From assembly GCF_001612685.1 (NCBI RefSeq), contig NZ_BDAY01000003.1, forward strand, positions 186,001-250,000: a stretch of DNA of 64,000 bases. Reading direction: 5' to 3'. The position numbers and the translations under genes are program-made. Shown in pieces: positions 44,589 to 55,534 of the stretch. This stretch comes from Nocardia altamirensis NBRC 108246 (GTDB lineage: Bacteria; Actinomycetota; Actinomycetes; Mycobacteriales; Mycobacteriaceae). Each line of letters opens with the position of its first letter. Within the stretch, counting starts at the first letter, position 1. Under the pieces are notes generated by a model, which was not told where the DNA came from, did not search any database, and worked only from the letters and a program-made list of their open reading frames with translations.

Positions 44589-44846
44589 GCGAGCAACATT
44601 AGCTGTGTCGAATACCGCGCGCCTGCGCCGCCGCGTGTTCGCGGCGCGCGATCATCCGACAGGCGGTCCGGAAGGCCCATCTCGCGCACGTTTCGCCGAC
44701 AGCAGCCGCCCAGCGACCGGCATGGAGTCCATCGCAGACGAAAGTGCCGTGCGGCGATAGAGTTTGTCCTGATCGGCACAGCGTTTTCGGTACGACAGCA
44801 AACACTGCGTTAGCAGTTTCGAGTCAGACCAGACGGAGGACGTGCG

Positions 44847-46634
44847 ATGACCACCCCCCAGGAGAAAGCTGCCGCGGCCCGTAAGGCTGCCGAGGATGCG
44901 GCGAAGGTTGCTGCGGAGGCGGCGGCCGCCGCGGAGGCCGCGGAGCGTGAGCTTGCCGCGCAGCAGGACGGCGAGAGCGGGGCGCACGCGTCCGCGAAGG
45001 CCGAGAGCGCGGCGGCCAAGGCCGACCAGACCGCTGCTGCTGCCGCCGAAGCGGCCACCAAGGCGGACCAGAAGGAAGCCGACGCCAAAGACAAGGCGGC
45101 GCAGGCCGGCGCCAAGGGCTCGGCGGCCGCCAAGGAGATCGCCGCGGGCTACGCATTCGACGGGGTGGCACTGGAACTCGGCACCGTCGTGGTCGATGAC
45201 GAGGTGGATCCCACTGCGCGCGTGCGCATTCCGATGCGCACCATGAACAGGCACGGGCTGGTGGCAGGTGCGACCGGCACCGGTAAGACGAAGACACTGC
45301 AGGGCATCGCCGAACAGCTTTCGCGCGCAGGCGTTCCCGTGGTGCTCGCCGATATCAAGGGCGACCTCTCCGGTCTTTCGCAACCCGGTCAAGCCAACGA
45401 CAAGCTGAGCGCCCGTGCCGCCGAAACGGGCGCCGACGACTGGACGCCCACCGGCTACCCGACCGAGTTCGTCTCGCTCGGCACCAACGGCATCGGCGTT
45501 CCGATCCGCGCCACCATCACCTCGTTCGGTCCGGTCTTGCTCAGTAAGGTGCTCGGGCTCAACGAGACTCAGGAATCCACCCTCGGCCTGATCTTCCACT
45601 GGTCGGACAAGAACGGCCTCGCGCTGCTCGACCTGAAGGACCTGCGCGCGGTGATCACCCACCTCACCAGCCCCGAGGGCAAGGAAGACCTCAAGGGCAT
45701 CGGCGGCGTCTCGGCGGCCACCGCGGGCGTGATCCTGCGGTCGCTGGTGAATCTGGAGGCCGACGGCGGCGACACGTTCTTCGGTGAGCCGGAATTGGAT
45801 CCGAGCGATCTGGTGCGCGTCACGGGCGGCCAGGGCGTCATCACGCTGTTCGAGCTCGGCGCGCAGGCGTCGCGGCCGGTGATGTTCTCCACCTTCCTGA
45901 TGTGGGTGCTCGCCGACCTGTTCCAGACGCTGCCCGAGGTGGGCGATATCGATAAGCCCAAGCTGGTCTTCATCTTCGACGAGGCGCATCTGCTGTTCGC
46001 GGATGCGTCCAAGGCGTTCCTGGACCAGGTGGAGCAGACCGTCAAGCTGATTCGCTCCAAGGGCGTCGGCGTGTTCTTCTGCACCCAGTTGCCCACCGAC
46101 ATCCCGAATCCGGTGCTGTCCCAACTGGGTGCGCGCATCCAGCACGCCTTGCGCGCCTTCACCCCGGACGATCAGAAGGCGCTGTCCAAGACCGTGCGCA
46201 CCTATCCCAAGACCAGCACCTACGACCTGGAGAAGGCGCTCACCTCGCTCGGCACCGGCGAGGCGGTGGTGACGGTGCTCTCCGAGAAGGGCGCGCCGAC
46301 ACCGGTGGCGTGGACCAGGATGCAGCCGCCCCGCTCGCTGATGGACACCATCGGCGACGACGCGATCAAGTCGCGGGCGCTGTCCAGCTCACTGCACGGT
46401 AAGTACGGCCAGACCATCGATCGGGAATCGGCCTACGAGATTCTCGCGGCGAAAGTCGCTGCGGCGGACCAGAGCTCGGAGCCTGCTCCGGCACCGGGCC
46501 GGTCGCCGAAGGCCGAGGATTCGACCGCGGAGCGGATCATGAAAAACCCTGCGGTGAAAAGCTTCCTGCGTTCCGCCGCCACCGCGGCAGGCCGGGAGAT
46601 CAGCCGCAGCATCTTCGGCACCAGGAAGCGCTGA
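44847..46634 (+). CDS. HerA/DUF853-type ATPase with alanine-rich N-terminus
   Basis: A 595-residue protein. Residues 1-105 are an Ala/Lys/Glu-rich helix likely to form a coiled coil. The rest is a DUF853 (YjgR) ATPase with Walker A GATGTGKTKT, Walker B KLVFIFDEAHLLF, and a conserved GVGVFFCTQLPTDIPNPVLSQ segment. It belongs to the FtsK-HerA superfamily, and the cellular role is not established. A 14-base inverted repeat after the gene likely ends transcription. Confidence 0.9.
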   Translation: MTTPQEKAAAARKAAEDAAKVAAEAAAAAEAAERELAAQQDGESGAHASAKAESAAAKADQTAAAAAEAATKADQKEADAKDKAAQAGAKGSAAAKEIAAGYAFDGVALELGTVVVDDEVDPTARVRIPMRTMNRHGLVAGATGTGKTKTLQGIAEQLSRAGVPVVLADIKGDLSGLSQPGQANDKLSARAAETGADDWTPTGYPTEFVSLGTNGIGVPIRATITSFGPVLLSKVLGLNETQESTLGLIFHWSDKNGLALLDLKDLRAVITHLTSPEGKEDLKGIGGVSAATAGVILRSLVNLEADGGDTFFGEPELDPSDLVRVTGGQGVITLFELGAQASRPVMFSTFLMWVLADLFQTLPEVGDIDKPKLVFIFDEAHLLFADASKAFLDQVEQTVKLIRSKGVGVFFCTQLPTDIPNPVLSQLGARIQHALRAFTPDDQKALSKTVRTYPKTSTYDLEKALTSLGTGEAVVTVLSEKGAPTPVAWTRMQPPRSLMDTIGDDAIKSRALSSSLHGKYGQTIDRESAYEILAAKVAAADQSSEPAPAPGRSPKAEDSTAERIMKNPAVKSFLRSAATAAGREISRSIFGTRKR

Positions 46635-46666
46635 GCGCCGTTCTGGAGTTGGTCGACTGATCACTG

Positions 46667-46711
46667 GGTACTGGTGTAGGCATCGCCCGAGAAGCCACCT
46701 ACACCAGTACC
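46667..46711. terminator. 14-base inverted repeat after HerA-like gene
   Basis: GGTACTGGTGTAGG pairs perfectly with CCTACACCAGTACC across a 17-base loop. It lies between the convergent HerA-like and decarboxylase-like genes. Confidence 0.7.
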
Positions 46712-46761
46712 CCCTCGGCGTGAGCGCCCCTCCGAGATCCGCAGGGGCGGGGTCCGCCGGC

Positions 46762-48027
46762 TCAGCTGGCGTCGCGGTCCAGGAAGTCTGGCTCGCGGTG
46801 GACGAGCTGGGCGTACTGGCCAGCGCGCACCGCAATGACGCGGGTGCGGGTGGTGCTGTGGTGGTAGGCGCCGGTGCATGGGACGGCGAGCAATTCGCCG
46901 GGTCGCAGGTCGGCCGGGAGCCGAACACCGGTGGCGAGGATGACATCACCCGCGCGCCCGGCGACGGTCGCTGTCACCTGCGGGCCGGTCGCTCGGCGAT
47001 TCGCGACGACCATTCCGGCGCCGTCACCGCTCCGAGCGCGGGCCGCGCTGTCGATGACAACGGAGACGTGTCCGCCGTCGCTGTGTTTGACCGACATCAC
47101 CCGATGCAGGGTCACGCCCGCGCGCGCCACGATCCCGCGCCCCGGTTCCAGCGCGACGTTCGGTCGAGGGAAATGCTGACGTGCACATCCCGCGTCGAGC
47201 GCATCCTCGATAATCGCGGACAGCTCAGGAAGATTCATCTCCGCATCACCGCTGCGGTAGGCGATCGCGTGCCCGCCGCCGAGGTCGAGATCGGTGAGCA
47301 GCCGATCATGGTCGTGCCGAACCTGCGCCATCTCGGCGATCATCCGGCGGATCGCCTCCCCGTAGTGATCCGGGTTGTAGAGCTGCGATCCGAGGTGACA
47401 GCTGAATCCGATCAGCTCGAGCGTCGGCGCGGCCAGCACCTGCGCGACGGCCGCCGCGGCAGGCGTGCCGAGCGCGAAGCCCGCCGCGCTCTGCCGCGTG
47501 TCCCGCTCGATGCCGGGATCCAGGCGCAGCAGCACTCGCTGCGTCCGGGTGGCGACAGACGCGAGCACATCGATCTCGGCGAGTGAGCCGAGGACGATCC
47601 GGTTGACCCGCTGCGTGACCGCGGTGGCCAGCTCCTCGCGCGATAATCCGGTGGCGTGCAGGATGATTCGCTTCGGGTCGACTCCGGCCGCTAGCGCGGC
47701 GGCCAGCTCGCCGGACGAGTGGACTGCCATCGACAGGCCTTCGTCGGTGACCCAGTCGGCAACCACACCGATCAGCAACGCCGTTGCGGCGTAGGCGATC
47801 TCGGCCTCGGGGAAGGTCTTGCGATACGCGCGGCAGCGCAGCCTGACCTCGTGCTCATCGACCACCCGCGCCGCGGTGCCATAGGTTTCGGCGATGTCGG
47901 CGAGCGCGACGCCACCGACCATGATGCGGCCGTCGGCGTCGTACCTCGCGCCGTGTGGCCAGATCGCGGAGTCCAGGTGCGCGGTCGTTCCCGACCGTAC
48001 CGGCGAGAAGAAGTCCACTAACGTCAC
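46762..48027 (-). CDS. diaminopimelate decarboxylase paralogue lacking catalytic residues
   Basis: A 421-residue protein that aligns with the neighbouring decarboxylase throughout (ALADIAETYG, SSGELAAALAAGV, CHLGSQLYNPDHYGEA, LEPGRGIVARAGVTLHRVMS). The residue equivalent to the PLP lysine is Thr82 (YAATALL versus YAGKAMM). The CESGD-type catalytic motif is missing (VAGRAGDVIL), and the GGMGDNAR loop is replaced by DSAARARSG. The fold is kept without the chemistry, so it is probably a pseudoenzyme, perhaps a regulatory partner. GTG at 48027 has AGGAG upstream. Its leader resembles that of the other copy. Confidence 0.85.
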   Translation of the reverse strand: MTLVDFFSPVRSGTTAHLDSAIWPHGARYDADGRIMVGGVALADIAETYGTAARVVDEHEVRLRCRAYRKTFPEAEIAYAATALLIGVVADWVTDEGLSMAVHSSGELAAALAAGVDPKRIILHATGLSREELATAVTQRVNRIVLGSLAEIDVLASVATRTQRVLLRLDPGIERDTRQSAAGFALGTPAAAAVAQVLAAPTLELIGFSCHLGSQLYNPDHYGEAIRRMIAEMAQVRHDHDRLLTDLDLGGGHAIAYRSGDAEMNLPELSAIIEDALDAGCARQHFPRPNVALEPGRGIVARAGVTLHRVMSVKHSDGGHVSVVIDSAARARSGDGAGMVVANRRATGPQVTATVAGRAGDVILATGVRLPADLRPGELLAVPCTGAYHHSTTRTRVIAVRAGQYAQLVHREPDFLDRDAS

Positions 48028-48164
48028 GGGTGCTCTCCTGATCCGCTCCCCGCTTTCTCTCTCTGCGGGGCCTATCCAGACTTACGCCACCGGATGCGGC
48101 GGCGACAGTGGGTTTTGCGCGATGTTGACCGCGCGCATTCCGATCTTGACGGATCGCTGACGGT
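48028..48164 (-). promoter_or_regulatory. 5' leader of the decarboxylase-like gene, related to 49602-49740
   Basis: Read on the minus strand, the leader has CGATCCGTCAAGATCGG (itself a CGATC/GATCG stem), a second GTCAA, GTAAGTCTGG, then the hairpin CCCCGC/GCGGGG (48048-48070) just before AGGAG. The same order occurs before the second paralogue. It may be an RNA control element or a shared promoter with direct-repeat operator. Confidence 0.5.
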
Positions 48165-48200
48165 GCCTGCCGCGCGCGGAGAATTCGTCGCGCGGCAGGC
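48165..48200 (-). terminator. terminator after lysA-type gene
   Basis: A perfect 12-base stem GCCTGCCGCGCG/CGCGCGGCAGGC with a 12-base loop, 58 bases past the stop of the gene at 48258. Confidence 0.7.
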
Positions 48201-48257
48201 ATGCCCGATCTGCCGACTATGCGTGATCCGCGGCGCGTTGCCGCGGATCCGCGGTGC

Positions 48258-49601
48258 TCAGCAGCCGACGTCGCGGCTCAACAGATCCGCGGTGGTCTCC
48301 CTGCGCACCAACTCCCTGCACTGCCCGTGCCGCACCGCGACGATCGGCGGACGGCCGACGCTGTTGTAGGACGAGGCCAGGCTGTGGTGGTAGGCGCCGG
48401 TGCACGGCACCGCGAGCACCTCGCCGGGTCGCAGGTCGACCGGCAACTGCACGTCGGTCGCCACGATGTCGCCCGCCTCGCAGAAGCGTCCGGCGACGGT
48501 CGCGGTCATGCTCGTGCAGGTGGGGTGCCGGTTGGCGACGACAACGCTGTAGCGCGCGCCGTACAGTGCGACGCGCGCGTTGTCGCCCATGCCGCCGTCG
48601 ACGGTGACGTAGGTGTGCCCGCCGTCGATGTGCTTGACCGACAGCACTCGGTACAGCGTCACGCCCGCGCGGGCGACGATGGCCCGGCCGGGTTCCAGCG
48701 AGATGTGCGGGCGCGGGAAGTGCTGCCGCGCGCAGGCCGCGTCGAGGGCGTCCTCGATGATGGCGGCGAGGTCGGTCAGGTTCATCTCCAGGTCGCCGGT
48801 GCGATAGGCGACCGCGTGCCCGCCGCCGAGGTCGAGCTCAGTCAGCAGGTAGTTGTGTTCGAGCCGGATCCGCGCCATCTCGGCGACCATCCGGCGCACG
48901 GCCTCGCCGTAGTAGTCCGGGTCGTGGATCTGGGACCCGAGATGGCAGTGCAGGCCGACCAGGTTCAGCTTCGGCTGGCGCAGGATGCGCGCGACCGCCT
49001 CGGAGGCGGCGGGTCCGCCGATCGGGAACCCGAACTTCTGGTCGGTGACCCCGGTCTTCACCGCGGGGTGCCCGTGCACGTCGATGCCGGGGGACAGGCG
49101 AAGCAGCACGTTCTGCGAATCGGTGACCAACGCCGAGAGCAGCGTGATCTCGGCCAGCGAGTCGACCACGATCCGGCCGACACCGGCCTTGACCGCGGCG
49201 GTCAGTTCGTCGAAGGATTTTCCGTTGCCGTGCATGATGATTCGGCGCGGGGCGACGCCGGCCGCGAGTGCGATGGCCAGCTCACCGGACGAGCAGACAT
49301 CGACCGACAGTCCCTCCTGGGTGACCCAGTTGGCGACCGCCCTGATCATCATGGCCTTGCCCGCGTAGAAGATCTCCGCGTCAGGGAAGGCCTTGCGATA
49401 GGCCTGGCAGCGCTCCCTGACCTCGCGTTCGTCGAGGACATAGGTAGGAGTGCCGTACTGGTCGGCGATGTCGGCGAGGGCGACCCCGCCGAGCGTAATG
49501 CGGCCCGCGTCGTCGTAGTGCGTGTCCCGCGGCCATACAGCCGAGTCGAGGCGCGATGGCATTCCCGACTTCAATGACGGGAAAATTTCGAGCAGCGTCA
49601 C
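48258..49601 (-). CDS. lysA: diaminopimelate decarboxylase
   Basis: A 447-residue fold-III PLP enzyme that makes lysine from meso-diaminopimelate. PLP Lys82 lies in FYAGKAMM. The glycine loop and HCHLGSQI bind phosphate, and EPGR, GGMGDNARVALYGARY and the catalytic AGRFCEAGD motif are present. GTG at 49601 with AGGAGA is chosen; the open frame upstream is leader DNA. It may not be the only lysA in the genome, since the housekeeping copy usually sits by argS/thrA. A specialised role is therefore possible. Confidence 0.85.
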   Translation of the reverse strand: MTLLEIFPSLKSGMPSRLDSAVWPRDTHYDDAGRITLGGVALADIADQYGTPTYVLDEREVRERCQAYRKAFPDAEIFYAGKAMMIRAVANWVTQEGLSVDVCSSGELAIALAAGVAPRRIIMHGNGKSFDELTAAVKAGVGRIVVDSLAEITLLSALVTDSQNVLLRLSPGIDVHGHPAVKTGVTDQKFGFPIGGPAASEAVARILRQPKLNLVGLHCHLGSQIHDPDYYGEAVRRMVAEMARIRLEHNYLLTELDLGGGHAVAYRTGDLEMNLTDLAAIIEDALDAACARQHFPRPHISLEPGRAIVARAGVTLYRVLSVKHIDGGHTYVTVDGGMGDNARVALYGARYSVVVANRHPTCTSMTATVAGRFCEAGDIVATDVQLPVDLRPGEVLAVPCTGAYHHSLASSYNSVGRPPIVAVRHGQCRELVRRETTADLLSRDVGC

Positions 49602-49740
49602 GGTGTCTCCTGTGTGCGCCCCCGCTATTCCGTATGCGGGGCCGCTGTCAGGACTACGCCGATTCTCCCTGGTCAACTGTCCAGCTTACGGGTGCTTGAC
49701 GAGCGGAAGGCCGATCTTGACGGATCGTTGACCAGGGAGT
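49602..49740 (-). promoter_or_regulatory. 5' leader of lysA-type gene with nested hairpins
   Basis: The minus strand shows CTCCCTGGTCAAC/GTTGACCAGGGAG arms (49665-49677 with 49727-49739) enclosing CGATCCGTCAAGATCGG, followed by GTAGTCCTG and the CCCCGC/GCGGGG hairpin (49620-49641) before the ribosome site. The two inner elements and their order match 48028-48164. The outer 13-base stem may also terminate the upstream SDR transcript. Confidence 0.5.
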
Positions 49741-49750
49741 GAGCGGGGTC

Positions 49751-50554
49751 TCAGCTGCCGAGCTTCTTGTAGAAAGCGCCGGCGATCGGCGCGGTCATCG
49801 CCCGTGGCCCGTACTGGCCTGCCACGCTCATCCCCTTGCTGATCAGGCCGGGAACCACCCGCATCTTGTTGCGGGCCAGCGCGTCGATGGAGACCTTCGC
49901 GGTGTACTCGGAGGAGACCCACATGAAGTCGGGGACCAGGCGGTCGACGATCGAAGCGTCGGTCGGATCAGGGGCCTCAGTGCGGACTGGGCCGGGCGCG
50001 AGCAGCGTGACGTGTACGCCGGAGCCCTTGAGCTCGCCGCGCAGCGACTCGCAGAACGTGTTGGCGAAGGCCTTGCTTGCGGCGTAGGTGGCGTTGTTGG
50101 GGATCGGCATATTGCCCGCCGCCGAGCCGCTGATCAAGATGCCGCCCGCGCCGCGGGCGATCATGCCAGGCAGCACCGCGAGGGTGAGGTCGTGCACCGC
50201 GACCGCGTTGAGTTCCATCTGCGCGCGCTCGTAGGCCAGGTCGAGCTCGGCGACGGCGCCGAAGGTCGCGATGCCCGCGTTGTTGCACAGGATCGAGATG
50301 TCGCGCGCGCTCAGCTCCTCGACGAGCGCGCCGCGCTGGGTGCGGTCGGCGAGATCGACCGCGCGGACCTCGGCGGTGACGCCGTGCGCCAGCGTCAGCC
50401 GCTGCGCGAGTTCGGTGAGCACCTCGCCGCGGCGGGCGACCAGGATCAACGAGTAGCCGCGGGCGGCGAGGTCGGCGGCAAGCGCGGTGCCGATGCCGGA
50501 GGAGGCGCCGGTGACGACCGCGCGATTCTCGGAAGTAGGGGAGGGCAAGCTCAC
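49751..50554 (-). CDS. cmrA: SDR, probable mycolate reductase (CmrA/Rv2509-like)
   Basis: A 267-residue SDR with VVTGASSGIG, CNNAGIA, ISGSAAGNMPIPN and YAASK. The overall sequence, notably LNAVAVHDLTLAVLPGMI and the C-terminal ending RAMTAPIAGAFYKKLGS, resembles what I recall of M. tuberculosis Rv2509. That enzyme reduces the 3-oxo intermediate in mycolic acid synthesis. The assignment by memory needs an alignment. If right, it supports a mycolate-making host. Confidence 0.75.
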   Translation of the reverse strand: MSLPSPTSENRAVVTGASSGIGTALAADLAARGYSLILVARRGEVLTELAQRLTLAHGVTAEVRAVDLADRTQRGALVEELSARDISILCNNAGIATFGAVAELDLAYERAQMELNAVAVHDLTLAVLPGMIARGAGGILISGSAAGNMPIPNNATYAASKAFANTFCESLRGELKGSGVHVTLLAPGPVRTEAPDPTDASIVDRLVPDFMWVSSEYTAKVSIDALARNKMRVVPGLISKGMSVAGQYGPRAMTAPIAGAFYKKLGS

Positions 50555-50666
50555 GCGAGGAGCCTATGCGATCTGAGACACCGACCGGCACCCGTCCTCC
50601 GGACCAGGTGAAATGCTGCCTTCGAGCCGCGCTCTGGCGTCCTTCGGCGGATGCCGAGCTGGCCTG

Positions 50667-51425
50667 CTAGCGCGCTTCGGGGTCGAGCGCGAGCGCCGAG
50701 CGGCCGCCGTCGACGGGCAGCACCGCGCCGTTGACGAAGCTCGCGTTCGGCGAGAGCAGGTACTCGACGGCCGCGGCGATTTCGTCGGTGGTGGCGACCC
50801 GGCCGATCGGGTGCAGCTCCGCCATCTGCTGCTCGACCCGCGCCGCCACCGAAGGATCAAGGCTCGCAAGGAATTCGGCGTACCGCTCGGTGGCCACCGA
50901 GCCGGGCGCGACCGCGTTCACGCGAATGCCGCGCGCGCCGTACTCGACCGCGAGCGCGCGGGTGAGTCCTTCGATCGCCGCCTTGGCGGTGCTGTAAGGC
51001 AGCGCACCCGGCACGGCACGCTGCGCTTGGTGCGAGGTGATGTTGACGATCGCCCCGTTGGTGCCCGCGCGCAGGAAGCGCCGCACCGCCGTGGTGCAAC
51101 CGACAACCGGCGGAGCAAGATTCGCCGTGATCAGCCCGACAATCTCGCCGGCCGCCGCGGAATCGACTGAGGCATCCCGGAATACGGCCGCATTGTTCAC
51201 CCAGCCGGTCAACGTTCCCGCCTGCTCCGCCGCATCGGCGGCCTGTTCCGCGATCTCCGCGGCGGAGGCGTCGCCGATCACTGGAATCACCTGCCCGCCA
51301 GCCCATTCGAGCGCGCGAGCATCCCGTTCGACAGCAACGACGACGTTGTCCGTGCCGAGCAACCGCTGCACGATCGCCCGGCCGATACCTCGCCCGCCGC
51401 CGGTCACGACATAAGAAACCGTCAT
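50667..51425 (-). CDS. short-chain dehydrogenase/reductase
   Basis: A 252-residue classical SDR with VVTGGGRGIG, VNNAA, NITSHQ (Ser) and YSTAK, and the C-terminal VDGGRS typical of FabG-like enzymes. ATG at 51425 is chosen. It lies 16 bases downstream of the SnoaL-like gene, so the two are likely co-transcribed. The substrate is unknown. Confidence 0.9.
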   Translation of the reverse strand: MTVSYVVTGGGRGIGRAIVQRLLGTDNVVVAVERDARALEWAGGQVIPVIGDASAAEIAEQAADAAEQAGTLTGWVNNAAVFRDASVDSAAAGEIVGLITANLAPPVVGCTTAVRRFLRAGTNGAIVNITSHQAQRAVPGALPYSTAKAAIEGLTRALAVEYGARGIRVNAVAPGSVATERYAEFLASLDPSVAARVEQQMAELHPIGRVATTDEIAAAVEYLLSPNASFVNGAVLPVDGGRSALALDPEAR

Positions 51426-51441
51426 CCCACTGATGCTAGGG

Positions 51442-51855
51442 CTACCCAAAGACCATGCGGTGGCCCCGCGCGGTGTCCATGTATTCGCGCACGCGGTGGA
51501 TCAAGCCGTCGCGGAGTTCGAAGATGAAGCAGTAGTCGTTGCTGTAGGCATTGCCGTTCGACAGGGTGGCGCGCATCGTCTCTTCCACGATGACACGGTC
51601 ACCTTCGGCATAGAACCCGCGGAAGTCGATCGCGACATCCTGCGCGAACAGTTTCGAGAAACCGTTGGCGATGAAGTCGGCGATGGTGGCGCGACCCACC
51701 ATGTGGTGCGTGCCGCCCAGGAAGGCCGCGGTGGCGTTCTCCGGTTGGGCGAGCCACTCGGCGTCCTCGGTGAAGAACGCGCCGATCTTGTCGAAGTCGT
51801 GTTCGGCGAACGCTTTCCACGCGTGCTGCACGATGGTCTTGTTATCCGGTGTCAC
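51442..51855 (-). CDS. SnoaL-like/NTF2-fold protein
   Basis: A 137-residue protein with the ketosteroid-isomerase-like pattern: the helix VQHAWKAFAEHDFDKIGAFF, EDAEWLAQPENA, a central helix and strands ending FELRDGLIHRVREYMDTARG. GTG start at 51855. It probably acts with the adjacent SDR. Confidence 0.85.
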   Translation of the reverse strand: MTPDNKTIVQHAWKAFAEHDFDKIGAFFTEDAEWLAQPENATAAFLGGTHHMVGRATIADFIANGFSKLFAQDVAIDFRGFYAEGDRVIVEETMRATLSNGNAYSNDYCFIFELRDGLIHRVREYMDTARGHRMVFG

Positions 51856-51950
51856 CAGGTCGACGCTACGAGTCGCCCGCCGAAATGCTGGCGGAAATCA
51901 GACGAGGTCACCTGGTGCGCGCGCCGAGGCGACGCGCGCCAGGGTGATCC

Positions 51951-52640
51951 CTACTGGTCGTCGAGATGCGCGCGCCGCACCCGCTGCAGGAAGTCCTCCA
52001 GCGGAGCCTCGTTCGCGTGCTCAGGCAGCACAGACTTCGCGCTGTCGAATTTCTGCTCGTACTCCGCGATCAGCGCCTTGGCCGCGGCCTCGCCGGTTTC
52101 CATCGTCAACTGGCGGCCGAACTCGAAATATGGCTCCGGATCCGGCAATCGGACCTCGAGCACACCGGTCGTGTAGAGCTCGTACCCCTGCGACAACAGC
52201 CGCATGGTGTGCCTGGCGTGCTTGGCCAGCCGCGGATCGGCGAGCCCCTGTGTCTCGCGGCGGTGCAGCATCCGCCGGAATTGGGCCATCGCGTAGCCGA
52301 AATACGAGTGCCGAACCCGCTGCGCGGACAGGAAATTCGACCGCAGCGCCACCAGCTCAGCGCCGAAATCGTTGCTGACGGTGTAGTTCTCCAGCCACAG
52401 GATCTCGGTGACCGTCGGATTGCAGGCCAGGATCAGCCCCATCGCCTTGCCGACCTCGTGATAGGTGGCATCAGCGCCGTCTCGGCCGTGCCGCGTCCCT
52501 CGATCCCGGGTAGGTGGATGCAGCCCGAGAAGGGTCCTGGTCGGCTCCACATACACGCCCAGATAGTCGAGATCACTCGCCGGTGTGTTCAATCCATAGG
52601 CGTGCGACCCGACGACGCCCTCCAATAGCAAGTCGCTCAT
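51951..52640 (-). CDS. nucleotidyltransferase-fold protein (YcgL/RlaP type)
   Basis: A 229-residue protein with the polymerase-beta-like signature GSHAYGLNTPASDLDYLGVY at residues 10-29 (the GS and DxD motif) and a helical C-terminal part. COG3541-type members include RlaP of RNA-repair operons and phage-borne nucleotidyltransferases. No RNA ligase lies nearby, so the role is open. ATG at 52640. Confidence 0.85.
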   Translation of the reverse strand: MSDLLLEGVVGSHAYGLNTPASDLDYLGVYVEPTRTLLGLHPPTRDRGTRHGRDGADATYHEVGKAMGLILACNPTVTEILWLENYTVSNDFGAELVALRSNFLSAQRVRHSYFGYAMAQFRRMLHRRETQGLADPRLAKHARHTMRLLSQGYELYTTGVLEVRLPDPEPYFEFGRQLTMETGEAAAKALIAEYEQKFDSAKSVLPEHANEAPLEDFLQRVRRAHLDDQ

Positions 52641-52789
52641 CGCGCATCCTTCCCCGCCGAATGCACCGAGTATCCGGTGCGTTGGCCGGAAGCGACAGCG
52701 AATTTCCCTTGGCACGCCCCAATTGCCCACCCGCACAGGTCGCTCGGTGTCGTTGCCGCCGGGCGACGGCAACGACACCGAGTCTGAGC

Positions 52790-55403
<2,614 letters not shown>

Positions 55404-55433
55404 GTCGCTCAGATTAGCCGTTACAGTCGGTAC

Positions 55434-55451
55434 TATGCAACTGATTGCATA
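55434..55451. promoter_or_regulatory. PadR operator candidate TATGCAA-N4-TTGCATA
   Basis: Perfect seven-base arms with the spacer CTGA between the divergent PadR and MFS genes. The ATGC-N8-GCAT core is the classical PadR-type site. Confidence 0.7.
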
Positions 55452-55534
55452 CGGGCGAGCAGGCGCGCCGACGCAATGGAAAGCGGACCGCACGTTGCCC
55501 ACGTCAGGGGCGAATTCGCACTAGGCTGCGCGGC

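Noticed and set aside
48028..48164. Known lysine riboswitch
   Set aside because: The leader is too short and lacks the five-helix lysine-aptamer core. Only a new or different element, or an operator, is compatible.
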